From: CAYOID01 sp964573115
Lineage (GTDB): Bacteria; Desulfobacterota; Desulfovibrionia; Desulfovibrionales; Desulfothermaceae
Assembly (NCBI GenBank): GCA_964573115.1
Contig: CAZNIP010000002.1
Location: 1-64,000, forward strand
DNA: 64,000 nt
Reading direction: 5' to 3'
Below are positions 1-8,574 of this stretch, piece by piece. The notes beneath the pieces were generated by a model. The model had not been told where the DNA came from. It ran no database searches and saw only the letters and a list, made by a program, of their open reading frames with translations. A program made the position numbers and the translations under genes. Numbering within the stretch: position 1 is the stretch's first letter; every line of letters starts with the position of its first letter.

Positions 1-22
1 GGCGTCAGGGATGCCTTTCGGT

Positions 23-38
23 TGGAATGTCAATTGCA
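23..38 (+). promoter_or_regulatory. Candidate sigma54 promoter (distal) for the flgB operon
   Basis: TGGAATGTCAATTGCA has the GG and GC dinucleotides of the -24/-12 element separated by exactly 10 nt. The -12 half (TTGCA) is perfect and the -24 half has two mismatches to TGGCACG. It would start transcription near position 49, about 170 nt before flgB. Sigma54 control of middle flagellar genes is common in the group; this assignment is inference. Confidence 0.35.
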
Positions 39-99
39 TTGACCTGGAGATCTCAAGGACCTGAGCTGGGTCCCAAAAGGCGCCCGTCAGGCCGGACCG

Positions 100-115
100 C
101 GGCACCGTTCCTGCA
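100..115 (+). promoter_or_regulatory. Candidate sigma54 promoter (proximal) for the flgB operon
   Basis: CGGCACCGTTCCTGCA also keeps GG-N10-GC spacing, with GGCAC intact in the -24 half and CTGCA in the -12 half. The predicted start is near 126, giving a leader of roughly 100 nt before flgB. I cannot tell from sequence alone which of the two candidate elements is used, or whether both are. Confidence 0.38.
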
Positions 116-222
116 CATGTCCTGTCAGGGAGGGCACTTGCCAGGAATCGAGTCCCCATGTCCGGGGATCGAACCGGTATGCCGACGGACCCCTCTTTCA
201 CCGCATCAGGAGGCAGGAGCCA

Positions 223-627
223 ATGAAATCCATATTCGAGGGCCACATCGAGCTGGCCAGTCAGGTCATGGACTGGAGACTGCAGCGTCAAAATGTTGTC
301 TCCGGAAATCTGGCCAATATCGGCAACCCCGGCTACAAGGCCAGGCGGCTTGAGTTCGAGGAACAGCTCCAGCAGGCCATGGGACATGCCGGTCAGGGCA
401 CGATGACCGCAACAGACCCTGGCCATTTGCCCCAGAAAAATCCGCTGCCTGGAGCTGAACTCGGCCGCGAGCTGGAAATCCGGGTTGTTCAGGGCGAGGA
501 CAGTGTCGATCTGGACCGGGAGATGGCTGTGCAGGCCAAGAACAGCCTCAACTACTCAGTCTTGGCTTTGATTTTGCAAAAAAGTTTCAACGGGATGGCC
601 GAGACGATCACCAAAGGAGGACAGTGA
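223..627 (+). CDS. flgB: Flagellar basal-body rod protein FlgB
   Basis: FlgB is a proximal rod subunit of the flagellar basal body, exported by the flagellar type III system and assembled in the periplasm on the MS ring. The 134-residue protein has the usual length. It carries the rod-protein N-terminal signature NLANIGNPGYKA at residues 29-40, and its C-terminal helix contains the conserved NSLNYSVLALILQKSFNGM stretch. The start follows an AGGAGG-type Shine-Dalgarno sequence. It is the first gene of flgBC-fliEFGHI, with flgC 3 nt downstream, so the genes are almost certainly co-transcribed. Two possible sigma54 elements lie upstream. Confidence 0.95.
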   Translation: MKSIFEGHIELASQVMDWRLQRQNVVSGNLANIGNPGYKARRLEFEEQLQQAMGHAGQGTMTATDPGHLPQKNPLPGAELGRELEIRVVQGEDSVDLDREMAVQAKNSLNYSVLALILQKSFNGMAETITKGGQ

Positions 628-630
628 TCA

Positions 631-1068
631 ATGGATTTCATGACCGCCATGGACATTTCCGCTTCAGGCCTCAGCGCCGAGCGGAGCAACATGAACATCA
701 TTTCCATGAACCTGGCCAATGTCCAGACCACGCGGACCCCGGAAGGCGGACCGTATCAGCGCCGGCGGGTCATCTTCCGGGCCGCACCCGTGGACATGCC
801 CTTTGAAAAGGCTGTCCAGTCAGCCCTTGACCGCGACGTCAAGGGCGTCAAGGTGGCCAGGGTCGAAAAGGACAGCCGGCCCTTCAAGCAGGTCTTTGAG
901 CCCGACCACCCTGACGCCAACGAGGACGGCTATGTCCTCTACCCGGACATCAACGTCATGGAGGAGATGGCCAACATGTTGACGGCCACCCGGGCTTACG
1001 AGGCCAATCTCTCCAGCATCGCCACCATCAAGACCATGTTGAACCAGGCCCTGCAGATCGGCAGATAG
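631..1068 (+). CDS. flgC: Flagellar basal-body rod protein FlgC
   Basis: FlgC is the second proximal rod protein. It forms part of the axial shaft through the periplasm and needs flagellar export. The 145-residue product has the rod/hook N-terminal pattern (MNIISMNLANVQTTRTPEGG, residues 21-40) and a C-terminal EEMANMLTATRAYEANLSSI helix typical of FlgC. Length and position directly after flgB agree with the family. An AGGAGG sequence about 9 nt upstream supports the start. It is separated from flgB by only 3 nt and from fliE by 18 nt. Confidence 0.96.
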   Translation: MDFMTAMDISASGLSAERSNMNIISMNLANVQTTRTPEGGPYQRRRVIFRAAPVDMPFEKAVQSALDRDVKGVKVARVEKDSRPFKQVFEPDHPDANEDGYVLYPDINVMEEMANMLTATRAYEANLSSIATIKTMLNQALQIGR

Positions 1069-1086
1069 TCCCTCTGGAGGAGACGG

Positions 1087-1410
1087 ATGTCTATTTCATC
1101 AGTTGCCATGCAGGCTTACGCCCAGCAGGTCCAGCCTGACAGAACCCCTGATTCCCGGCTTGACGCGCAGGGGGCTGCCCGGCCCGAGGCGGCGTCCTTC
1201 CAGGAGACGATCAAGAACTCCCTGGCAGAGGTCAATGAGCTCCAGACCGAGAAGAGCGCCATGATCGAAGAGTTCGCCACCGGCAAGAATCAGAATGTCC
1301 AGGAAGTGATGGTCGCCCTGCAAAAGGCTGGTGTGGCCATGAAGATGACCACCGCGGTCAGGGGCAAGGTCATGGAGGCCTACAAAGAACTCATGAACAT
1401 GCCTCTGTGA
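1087..1410 (+). CDS. fliE: Flagellar hook-basal body complex protein FliE
   Basis: FliE joins the MS ring (FliF) to the proximal rod and is one of the first exported rod components. The 107-residue protein has a variable N-terminal third followed by a helical half (roughly residues 40-105) with the conserved VQEVMVALQKAGVAMKMTTA pattern. Its C-terminus is a hydrophobic, methionine-rich VMEAYKELMNMPL. The start is preceded by GGAGGAGA. Position between flgC and fliF is the standard order and supports the call as strongly as the sequence does. Confidence 0.94.
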   Translation: MSISSVAMQAYAQQVQPDRTPDSRLDAQGAARPEAASFQETIKNSLAEVNELQTEKSAMIEEFATGKNQNVQEVMVALQKAGVAMKMTTAVRGKVMEAYKELMNMPL

Positions 1411-1443
1411 TGAGCATGGCCATGTCGTGAACGGGAAAAACCT

Positions 1444-3054
1444 ATGGCACGTTTTTGGGACACCGTCGTCAACAGGATCAAGGAGCTCTGGTCCGGAAGC
1501 ACCCTGGCTCAGAAGATCCTCATTGCAGGCATGCTGGGCACAACCGTGCTCATCCTGGTCCTCTTTCTGGCCTGGCTGAACAAGACCGAGTACGGGGTGC
1601 TCTACGCCAACTTGAGCAGCAAAGACGCCTCCAGGGTGGTTGAGGTGCTCAAAAAGGACAACGTCAGCTACAAGCTGGCCAACCAGGGCAGCACGGTTCA
1701 GGTTCCCAAGGACAGGATCTATGACCTGCGGCTTCAGCTGGCGGGCCAGGATGTGCTCAAGGGCCAGGGGGTCGGGTTTGAGATCTTCAACCAGACTCAG
1801 GTCGGGCAGACCGACTTTGTCCAACAGGTCAACTATCAGCGGGCCCTTCAGGGTGAGCTGTCCAGAACCATCTCCGGCATTCCGGCTGTGAAATCGGCCA
1901 GGGTCCATCTCGTCCTTCCAGACAAATCCCTGTTCATCGAAGAGCAAAACCCGGCATCAGCCTCGATACTCCTGAACCTCGAACCCGGGGAGAAGCTCGG
2001 GGACAGGCAGGTGGAGAGCGTGGTCAGTCTGGCCGTGATGGCGGTGGAGGGCTTGAGCCCGGAAAACGTCTCCGTGGTGGACACGCAGGGGACACTGCTC
2101 TACCAGGCCGCTCAGGAGAACTCCTTTGAAGGTTTGACGAGCACGCAGCTGGAGTACAAGAACGCTCTGGAAAACAAGCTCCAGCAGCGCATTGAGCGGA
2201 TGCTGACCCCGGTTCTGGGCATGGGCCGGGTTCTGGCCAAAGTCAATGCTGACATCGACTTCAGCCGGAAGACCATTCAGAAGGAGCTCTTTGACCCGGA
2301 CAGCTCCGTGGTCCGCAGTGAGCAGAAGACCAGGGAAAAGTCCAGGGGGTCGGCCGGGGCCTCTGCTGAAGAGGGCAGCCCGGAAGCAGGCTATCAGGGC
2401 GGGCAGACAGGCACCGGCACCAGCCAGGAATCCAGCCGGACGCAGTCGACGACAAATTTTGAGATCAACAAGGAGGAACACCAGATCGTCGTTCCTCAGG
2501 GGCAGATCGACACCTTGAGTGCAGCAGTCATCGTCGACGGGACCACCAAGACGGACCAGAATGGCCAGCAGGTCTTCGTCCCCAGATCGGACCGGGAGCT
2601 GGAGCAGATCCGCTCTCTGGTCATGCGGGCAGTCGGATACGATTCGGCCAGAGGGGACGCCATCGAGGTCACCTCCATGCCGTTCAGCAAGCCGGAACCG
2701 CTCCCCGAGCCCTCGCTGGTCCAGAGCGCTCTGGGTGCGGCGCAGAAGTTCTGGAAGCCTCTTCTGAACGCTGTGATCATTCTGCTCTTCCTCCTGCTGG
2801 TGGTCAGGCCGGTGGTTCTGGCCATTCTCAAGCCCCGAGTGGTCGAAGAGGAGGTCCCTGAAGCCGCAGGCCTGCCTGGAAGCGCCGGGCAGTCCGCCCT
2901 GGGCGAAGGTGGGGCTCCGGAGGAGATCAGCGCCAAAGAGGCCAAGCAGCATTTTGACGACCTCAAGGACAAGGCTCGCGAGTTCGTGGACACGAATCGC
3001 GAAGAGGCCTTGAATATTGTCAGGCAGTGGATTCATGAGGAGGCAAGGACGTAA
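1444..3054 (+). CDS. fliF: Flagellar MS-ring protein FliF
   Basis: FliF forms the MS ring in the inner membrane, the platform for rod, switch and export apparatus. The 536-residue protein has two membrane segments, near residues 25-45 and 438-460, flanking a large periplasmic part with the ring-building motifs. A low-complexity Gly/Ser/Glu-rich stretch near residues 300-335 is the variable insert known in this family. The C-terminal cytoplasmic tail (FDDLKDKAREFVDTNREEAL) is the FliG-binding region. The Shine-Dalgarno sequence is weak (GGGAAAAA). The stop codon is immediately followed by the fliG start codon. Confidence 0.97.
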   Translation: MARFWDTVVNRIKELWSGSTLAQKILIAGMLGTTVLILVLFLAWLNKTEYGVLYANLSSKDASRVVEVLKKDNVSYKLANQGSTVQVPKDRIYDLRLQLAGQDVLKGQGVGFEIFNQTQVGQTDFVQQVNYQRALQGELSRTISGIPAVKSARVHLVLPDKSLFIEEQNPASASILLNLEPGEKLGDRQVESVVSLAVMAVEGLSPENVSVVDTQGTLLYQAAQENSFEGLTSTQLEYKNALENKLQQRIERMLTPVLGMGRVLAKVNADIDFSRKTIQKELFDPDSSVVRSEQKTREKSRGSAGASAEEGSPEAGYQGGQTGTGTSQESSRTQSTTNFEINKEEHQIVVPQGQIDTLSAAVIVDGTTKTDQNGQQVFVPRSDRELEQIRSLVMRAVGYDSARGDAIEVTSMPFSKPEPLPEPSLVQSALGAAQKFWKPLLNAVIILLFLLLVVRPVVLAILKPRVVEEEVPEAAGLPGSAGQSALGEGGAPEEISAKEAKQHFDDLKDKAREFVDTNREEALNIVRQWIHEEART

Positions 3055-4056
3055 TTGGCTGACACGTACACTGGAGTCCAGAAAACAGCGATCCTGCTCC
3101 TGGCCCTGGGCGAGGACCATGCCGGCCAGATGTTCAAGGACATGGAGCAGAAGGAGATCGTCCAGGTCAGCAAGGCCATGGCCGAGTTGGACTCGATACC
3201 CCAGGAATCGGTGGAAGAGGTGCTCAAGGAGTTCAACGACGCCATCGATTTCGGCGGTCAGAAGCTCAGGGGAGGGCCTTCCAGGCTGCGGAACATCCTG
3301 TCCAAGAGCCTGGACAGCAAGGACGCCGAACAGGTCATGCACTCCCTGGAATACGACTTTGGACCGGCACCCTTCGAGGGCCTGGAGCGGTTCAGCCCCA
3401 ACCTCATGGCCCAGATCCTGTCCAATGAGCATCCCCAGACCCTGGCTCTGGTTCTCGGTCATCTCAGCCCTGGAAACGCGGCGGAGCTCCTGCAGAAGCT
3501 TCCAGCCGGGGTCAGGGGGGAGGTCCTGATGCGGCTGGCCAAGCTGGAGAGCGTTCCCCTGGATATGCTCCATGAAGTGGATTCCATCCTGCAGGAGCAG
3601 CTCAAGGCCATGGGCGGGGAGGGCGAGAAGGTCGGCGGCGTGCAGTCTGTCGCCGAGATCCTCAATGCCGTTGATCGGAGCACTGAGGAAGAAGTCCTGG
3701 CGGACATCGAGGAAGAGTCGGCCAGGATGGCTGAAGACATCCGGGAGCTCATGTTTGTCTTTGAAGACATCGTCTCCCTGGACGACAGGGCTGTACGGGA
3801 ACTGCTCAAGGAAATCAGCAACGACGACCTGACCCTGGCCCTGAAGGGCTCTTCTGAGGAGCTCAAGGACAAGTTTTTCTCCAACCTCTCAGAGCGGGCG
3901 GCGACCATGATTCGGGAAGATCTGGAAATCATGGGACCGGTCAAGCTCTCCGATGTTGAAAACGCCCAGCGGACCATTGTCAAGGACGTGCGCAGGCTGG
4001 AGGCCGAAGGCCGGATCGTTCTGGCCGGCAAGGGGGGCGACGATGTCCTGGTCTAA
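3055..4056 (+). CDS. fliG: Flagellar motor switch protein FliG
   Basis: FliG is the rotor switch component that binds the FliF tail and interacts with stator MotA. The 333-residue protein covers the N-terminal FliF-binding domain, the middle domain with EHPQTLALVLGHL, and the C-terminal torque domain (FVFEDIVSLDDRAVRELLKEI), whose charged residues contact the stator. The start is TTG, placed directly after the fliF TAA with no intervening base. Translation probably depends on coupling to fliF, because the only nearby Shine-Dalgarno-like sequence (GAGGAGG) lies inside the fliF 3' end. The 3' end overlaps fliH by 14 nt. Confidence 0.97.
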   Translation: MADTYTGVQKTAILLLALGEDHAGQMFKDMEQKEIVQVSKAMAELDSIPQESVEEVLKEFNDAIDFGGQKLRGGPSRLRNILSKSLDSKDAEQVMHSLEYDFGPAPFEGLERFSPNLMAQILSNEHPQTLALVLGHLSPGNAAELLQKLPAGVRGEVLMRLAKLESVPLDMLHEVDSILQEQLKAMGGEGEKVGGVQSVAEILNAVDRSTEEEVLADIEEESARMAEDIRELMFVFEDIVSLDDRAVRELLKEISNDDLTLALKGSSEELKDKFFSNLSERAATMIREDLEIMGPVKLSDVENAQRTIVKDVRRLEAEGRIVLAGKGGDDVLV

Positions 4057-4744
4057 GCAGGGCCGCATCTATCTCAGCGGGAGCGAAACCCCGTTCACCA
4101 GCGAGCACCTGGGGAACGGCACTGTGGCCTGGAGCCAGCACCTGGAGGATGAGTTCTTTGACCGTGTCCGGGTCAAAGCCGCCCAGCAGGCCAGAGAGAT
4201 CCTGGCCCAGGCTCAGACCGAGGCCGAGGTGATCAAGGAAAAGGCCTATCAGGAAGGCCTGTCCAGGGCCAGGCAGGAAGCCCGGCAGGAAACCGAACAG
4301 CTGCGCCAGGAGTTCACCCGCAGGGTCGAGGGCTTTCTTGAAGGCCTTGAGGGTCAAAAGTCCAGGATCCTTGACAGCTACAAGCAGGACATCGTGGCCT
4401 TCATCTCCCTGGCGATCGCCAAGATCGTCCAGCAGGAGCTGGATGAAAAGCGGCAGGAGGTTCTGCTCAAGGTCCTGGGCGAGTCCCTGGAGCTGGTGGA
4501 CAGGGAACGGGAGGTCAGCCTTTCGGTGCATCCAAAGGACAAAGACCTGGTCCAGGAGCTCATGGACCACATCCAGCTGCAGCACCCCAAGCTCGAACAC
4601 TGGCAGGTCAAGACCACGGACAGCATACAGCCCGGGGGGGTGGTGGTTGAAACGGCCGGCAGTCAGATCGACAACACCATTGAGAGCCGCTGGAAGGCTG
4701 TGAGCGAGGTCCTGGACCAGCTGGCCATCAATGGCGAGCACTAG
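4043..4744 (+). CDS. fliH: Flagellar assembly protein FliH
   Basis: FliH is the peripheral stalk-like regulator of the flagellar export ATPase FliI. The chosen ATG at 4043 lies inside the end of fliG, is preceded by a G-rich AAGGGGGG sequence, and gives 233 residues. A longer frame back to 3953 would only read fliG sequence. Residues about 45-110 form a long charged, Gln/Glu/Ala-rich coiled coil. The C-terminal half contains the conserved globular part (ISLAIAKIVQQELDEKRQEV). Position between fliG and fliI is the canonical order. Confidence 0.9.
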   Translation: MSWSKQGRIYLSGSETPFTSEHLGNGTVAWSQHLEDEFFDRVRVKAAQQAREILAQAQTEAEVIKEKAYQEGLSRARQEARQETEQLRQEFTRRVEGFLEGLEGQKSRILDSYKQDIVAFISLAIAKIVQQELDEKRQEVLLKVLGESLELVDREREVSLSVHPKDKDLVQELMDHIQLQHPKLEHWQVKTTDSIQPGGVVVETAGSQIDNTIESRWKAVSEVLDQLAINGEH

Positions 4745-4792
4745 GCCCCGCAGCCCGACGATCCAGCAAACCAGTTCAAAAGAGCATCCCTC

Positions 4793-6100
4793 ATGGACAT
4801 CCAGGGCAGCCTCCACTTCCTGCGGGAGATCAATCCGGTTCAGAGCTACGGCAAGGTGAGCAAGGTCGTGGGCCTGATTGTCGAGGGGTACGGGATGAAG
4901 GCCCCTCTGGGAGCGGTCTGCGACCTCATCGTGGATGAGCGCACCGGGGAGTCCATTGCGGCAGAGGTCGTCGGGTTCAGGGATGAAGCTGTCCTGTTCA
5001 TGCCTTACGGGGATCTGCGGGGGATCAAGCCCGGGAGCCTGATCAGGAACAAGGCCACCCCGCCGCTCTTCCCGGTCGGCAAGCGCTATCTCGGCCGGAC
5101 CGTGGACAGCTTTGGTCAGCCCCTGGACGATCAGGGAGACATCAAGCCTCAGCGGTACTACCCTCTCTACGGACAGCCCCTCAATCCTCTCGAACGGCCG
5201 CGGGTGGACCAGCCCCTGGATGTCGGGGTCAGGGCCATCAACGGTCTGCTGACCATGGGCAAGGGTCAGCGGGTGGGGATCATGGCCGGTTCAGGCGTTG
5301 GCAAGTCCACGCTCATGGGCATGGTGGCCAGGTACACCAGGGCAGAGGTCAATGTCATCGCCCTGGTGGGCGAACGGGGCCGGGAGGTCCTGGAGTTCAT
5401 CGAGTCCGCCCTGGGACCGGAGGGCATGGCCAGGTCGGTGGTGGTTGTGGCCACCTCGGATCAGAGCCCCCTGGTCAGGATGCGGGCAGCCTATGCAGCC
5501 ACAGCCATGGCCGAATTCTTTCGGGATCAGGGCAAGGACGTGATCCTGATGATGGATTCGGTGACCCGCTTCGCCATGGCCCTGAGAGAGGTCGGACTGG
5601 CAGCCGGCGAGCCTCCGGCCACCCGCGGCTACACCCCGTCGGTCTTCAATCAGCTGCCCAAGCTCCTGGAAAGGGCCGGGCGGAGTCGGGCCGGGAGCAT
5701 CACCGGGATCTACACCGTTCTCGTTGAAGGGGACGACATGAACGAACCCGTGGCCGACGCCGTGCGCTCCATCCTGGACGGCCACATCGTGCTGGACCGG
5801 AACCTGGCCGATCAGGGCCACTATCCGAGCATCGATATCCTTCAGAGCGTCAGCCGTCTGCGCTCAGATGTGGCCAGGGAGGACGTCCTGGCAGCCGGCA
5901 ACCGGCTCATCTCTTCCCTGGCGACCTTCAAGCGGGTCGAAGACATGGTCAATATCGGCGCCTATGCCAGGGGGAGCAACCCGGAGATCGACGCTGCCCT
6001 GGAGCTGATCACTCCGATCGGCCAGTTTCTGAAGCAGAAGGTCGATGAGCACGAACCCCTGGAGCAGAGCTGGACAAGGCTTCAGGCCCTGATGGAGTGA
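4793..6100 (+). CDS. fliI: Flagellum-specific ATP synthase FliI (export ATPase)
   Basis: FliI is the hexameric ATPase of the flagellar type III export apparatus, related to F1 beta. The 435-residue protein has the Walker A loop GSGVGKST at about residues 166-173, a Walker B strand VILMMDSVTRFA, and the ATPase signature PSVFNQLPKLLERAG. The N-terminal beta-barrel domain includes SKVVGLIVEGYGMKAPLGAV. It is the last gene of the flagellar run. A fliJ gene, which commonly follows, is not visible in the next 260 nt; the following gene is a sugar dehydrogenase. Confidence 0.97.
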   Translation: MDIQGSLHFLREINPVQSYGKVSKVVGLIVEGYGMKAPLGAVCDLIVDERTGESIAAEVVGFRDEAVLFMPYGDLRGIKPGSLIRNKATPPLFPVGKRYLGRTVDSFGQPLDDQGDIKPQRYYPLYGQPLNPLERPRVDQPLDVGVRAINGLLTMGKGQRVGIMAGSGVGKSTLMGMVARYTRAEVNVIALVGERGREVLEFIESALGPEGMARSVVVVATSDQSPLVRMRAAYAATAMAEFFRDQGKDVILMMDSVTRFAMALREVGLAAGEPPATRGYTPSVFNQLPKLLERAGRSRAGSITGIYTVLVEGDDMNEPVADAVRSILDGHIVLDRNLADQGHYPSIDILQSVSRLRSDVAREDVLAAGNRLISSLATFKRVEDMVNIGAYARGSNPEIDAALELITPIGQFLKQKVDEHEPLEQSWTRLQALME

Positions 6101-6180
6101 CACCAGGTTGATGGTTGAGAAGAAGAATGTCCGACAGTTCCAGCGATGACCTTCAACTCGGCCACATTGATCATGGCAGC

Positions 6181-6202
6181 GACGTGACGTTGACATCACG
6201 TC
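6181..6202. promoter_or_regulatory. Inverted repeat upstream of the nucleotide-sugar dehydrogenase
   Basis: Perfect 7-bp arms GACGTGA and TCACGTC are separated by 8 nt. They lie in the 267-nt gap between fliI and the dehydrogenase. A TTGACA hexamer (6190-6195) falls inside but has no convincing -10 partner. A second short hairpin (CAGCCTC/GAGGCTG, 6217-6233) follows without a T tract. It could be an operator or a weak processing hairpin; no function is claimed. Confidence 0.3.
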
Positions 6203-6367
6203 TCGAACCTGCCCGGCAGCCTCATTGAGGCTGTGCCCCTCACCCCGCCATTTACTTTTGCCTCCAGAGCACGTACCTTCCTCCCATTCCAGCCAACCCA
6301 GTCGGGAGCATGTCCTTCCCGGACCGGATCGGGACAGGATCTGGCAAGCAACACAGGATGAAAGAGT

Positions 6368-7681
6368 ATGCTCGGATTGCAGGACTTCCTTGAAGGCAGG
6401 GAATCCATTGCCGTGGTCGGCCTGGGCTATGTCGGCCTGCCCCTGGCGGTGGCCCTGTCCAGGACCTTTCAGGTTGTGGGGTTTGACGTTTCAGAGTCCC
6501 GGATTGCGGAGCTCAAGCAGGGCAGGGACCGCACCAGGGAAGTGGCCCCGGGTGAGCTGGCCTCAGCCGGAATCAGCTACACCAGTGCAGCCAGGGACCT
6601 GGCCGGGACCAGGCTGATCATCGTGGCCGTGCCGACCCCCATCGACTCCAATCACCGCCCCGACCTGCAGCCCATCCTGGGTGCCTCGGCCGCTGTTGGC
6701 CGGGTCATGCGTCCAGGCAGCATCGTGGTCTATGAATCCACGGTCTATCCAGGTTTGACCGAGGAGGTCTGCGGCCCGGTTCTGGAAAGGGAGTCCGGCC
6801 TGCAGTCCGGCCGGGACTTCCATCTTGGCTACTCGCCTGAGCGGATCAACCCCGGGGACCGTGTTCACACCCTGGAGAACATCGTCAAGGTCGTGGCCGG
6901 ACAGAACGACCAGGTTGCCGACCTCCTGGTCGGGGTCTACGGTGCCGTGGTCCAGGCGGGCATTCACAGGGCCCCGAGCATCAGGGTGGCCGAGGCGGCC
7001 AAGGTCATTGAAAACACGCAGCGGGACCTGAACATTGCCCTGATGAACGAGCTGGCGCTCATCTTTCAGGCCATGGGCATCGACACCCTGGACGTTCTGG
7101 AGGCCGCCGGGACAAAATGGAATTTTCTGCCCTTCAAGCCGGGTCTGGTCGGGGGACACTGCATTGGGGTCGATCCCTACTACCTGACCTTCAAGGCTGA
7201 GGAGCTCAACTACCACCCCCAGGTCATCCTGGCGGGCAGACGGATCAACGATTCCATGGGCGAGTTTGTGGCCCGGACCATGATCAAGAGAATGATCCAG
7301 GCCGGGTCGGACATCAACGGAAGCAGGATCGGCGTCCTTGGAGTGACCTTCAAGGAAAATGTGCCTGACCTCCGGAACACCAGGGTCATCGACATCATCA
7401 GAGAGCTGGAGACCTTCAGCGTCAATGTCCTGACCCACGACCCCCTGGTGGATCGAGAGGAAGCCAGGCACGAGCTGGGCCTGGAGATCGTTTCCTGGGA
7501 GAGCCTGGTGGATCTGGACGGGATCATCGTGGCCGTTCCGCATGCCTCGTTCGCCAGCCTGCCAGTGGCCGAGCTGGCCCAGTGCCTGCGGGTTCCGGAC
7601 CAGGGCCTGATCGCGGACATCAAGGGGGCCTTTGACCGGAATGAAGCTGTGCAAAGCGGCCTGAACTACTGGCGGCTCTGA
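6368..7681 (+). CDS. Nucleotide-sugar dehydrogenase (UDP-HexNAc 6-dehydrogenase, TviB/WbpO-like)
   Basis: This cytosolic NAD-dependent enzyme should oxidise C6 of a UDP-sugar to a uronic acid for capsule or O-antigen synthesis. The 437-residue protein starts with the Rossmann motif VVGLGYVGLPLAVALS (about residues 16-31). It has the linker region with PERINPGDRVH, the catalytic cysteine in GGHCIGVDPYYL (about residues 258-269), and the C-terminal NAD/UDP-binding domain with GVTFKENVPDLRNTR. The motif spellings point to the TviB/VipA/WbpO group acting on N-acetylated UDP-sugars rather than UDP-glucose, but substrate cannot be fixed from sequence. No other polysaccharide genes adjoin it. Confidence 0.88.
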   Translation: MLGLQDFLEGRESIAVVGLGYVGLPLAVALSRTFQVVGFDVSESRIAELKQGRDRTREVAPGELASAGISYTSAARDLAGTRLIIVAVPTPIDSNHRPDLQPILGASAAVGRVMRPGSIVVYESTVYPGLTEEVCGPVLERESGLQSGRDFHLGYSPERINPGDRVHTLENIVKVVAGQNDQVADLLVGVYGAVVQAGIHRAPSIRVAEAAKVIENTQRDLNIALMNELALIFQAMGIDTLDVLEAAGTKWNFLPFKPGLVGGHCIGVDPYYLTFKAEELNYHPQVILAGRRINDSMGEFVARTMIKRMIQAGSDINGSRIGVLGVTFKENVPDLRNTRVIDIIRELETFSVNVLTHDPLVDREEARHELGLEIVSWESLVDLDGIIVAVPHASFASLPVAELAQCLRVPDQGLIADIKGAFDRNEAVQSGLNYWRL

Positions 7682-7712
7682 AGTGGGCACGGCATCAGGC
7701 TCTCGGCCCGAC

Positions 7713-8435
7713 ATGGAGCGGCTGCTCATCGTCGCCGCCACCAGGAGGGAGATGAGGGCGGCCCTGGATGGCTTGTCCTGCCCCGAGGACCTGCCTCACG
7801 GCCAGCCGTTGGAGTGGAACCATGGGGGACGCAGAGGGCTCCTGCTCGTCACCGGCATCGGCCCGATCAACGCGGCCATGCGCCTCAGCCTGGCTCTGGC
7901 CGGAGCAGGAAAGGTCTCCGGGGTCCTCAATCTGGGCATTGGGGGCAGCTTTGACCTGGAAAGGCTCCCTCTCCTTGAGGTCTGTACCGTTGTTGAAGAG
8001 ATCTGGCCTGAGTTCGGGCTGTGGACAGAAACCGGTCTCAAGCCCCGGGCCCTGAAGTTCCCCCTGGGCAAGCACCAGGGGCAGACGGTCTGGGACAGGA
8101 TTGCCCTGGAACCGGACAGGGCTGCCTGGCAGACCGGCCTCAAGCTGTCCCCGGGGTGGCCTGCGGTCACGAGCCTGACCGTGGCCGGCGTGACCGGGAC
8201 GGCGCAGAGGGCCCAGGTCCTGCAGCAGGGCTATGGGGCGCTTCTGGAGAATATGGAAGGGTTTGCCCTGGGCTGGGTCTGTCTTCAGAGCAGCGTGCCC
8301 TTTCTGGAGTGCCGGAGCGTCTCCAATCTCGTGGGGTCCCGAGATGCAGGCGACTGGAACCTGCAGGGGGCCATGAAGGCCCTGGGGCAGATCCTGCCCG
8401 CTCTTTTTCAGGTGGAGCCCCACCAGGCCAGATGA
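7713..8435 (+). CDS. mqnB: Futalosine hydrolase MqnB
   Basis: MqnB cleaves futalosine or aminodeoxyfutalosine to dehypoxanthinyl futalosine, releasing the purine, in menaquinone synthesis. The protein is a nucleoside-phosphorylase-fold hydrolase. It has the N-terminal LLIVAATRREM strand, the glycine-rich GIGPINAAMRLSLAL, NLGIGGSF, and a C-terminal NMEGFAL with the purine-binding glutamate. The ATG at 7713 gives 240 residues and starts at the conserved strand. A GTG at 7683, 1 nt after the preceding stop, would add 10 residues. Neither has a clear Shine-Dalgarno sequence. Four further Mqn genes lie within 6 kb, which makes the call firm. Confidence 0.88.
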   Translation: MERLLIVAATRREMRAALDGLSCPEDLPHGQPLEWNHGGRRGLLLVTGIGPINAAMRLSLALAGAGKVSGVLNLGIGGSFDLERLPLLEVCTVVEEIWPEFGLWTETGLKPRALKFPLGKHQGQTVWDRIALEPDRAAWQTGLKLSPGWPAVTSLTVAGVTGTAQRAQVLQQGYGALLENMEGFALGWVCLQSSVPFLECRSVSNLVGSRDAGDWNLQGAMKALGQILPALFQVEPHQAR

Positions 8436-8574
8436 TTGAGTTCGAGAAGGAGCCGGGCTGATCAGGGAGGTCGATGGTCTCAGGGAGTCAATGGGGCTGT
8501 TGAGTCCCCTGGCCCGATGGCGACCGGACATCGAGACGTGCGCCCAAATGGAAAAGAAGGATGACAGCTTGCCC

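Noticed and set aside
1957..3573. A 538-residue minus-strand frame opposite fliF and fliG
   Set aside because: Same reason: it mirrors two conserved flagellar genes and has no family-like motifs.
6214..6240. Terminator after fliI
   Set aside because: The CAGCCTC/GAGGCTG hairpin is not followed by a T tract.
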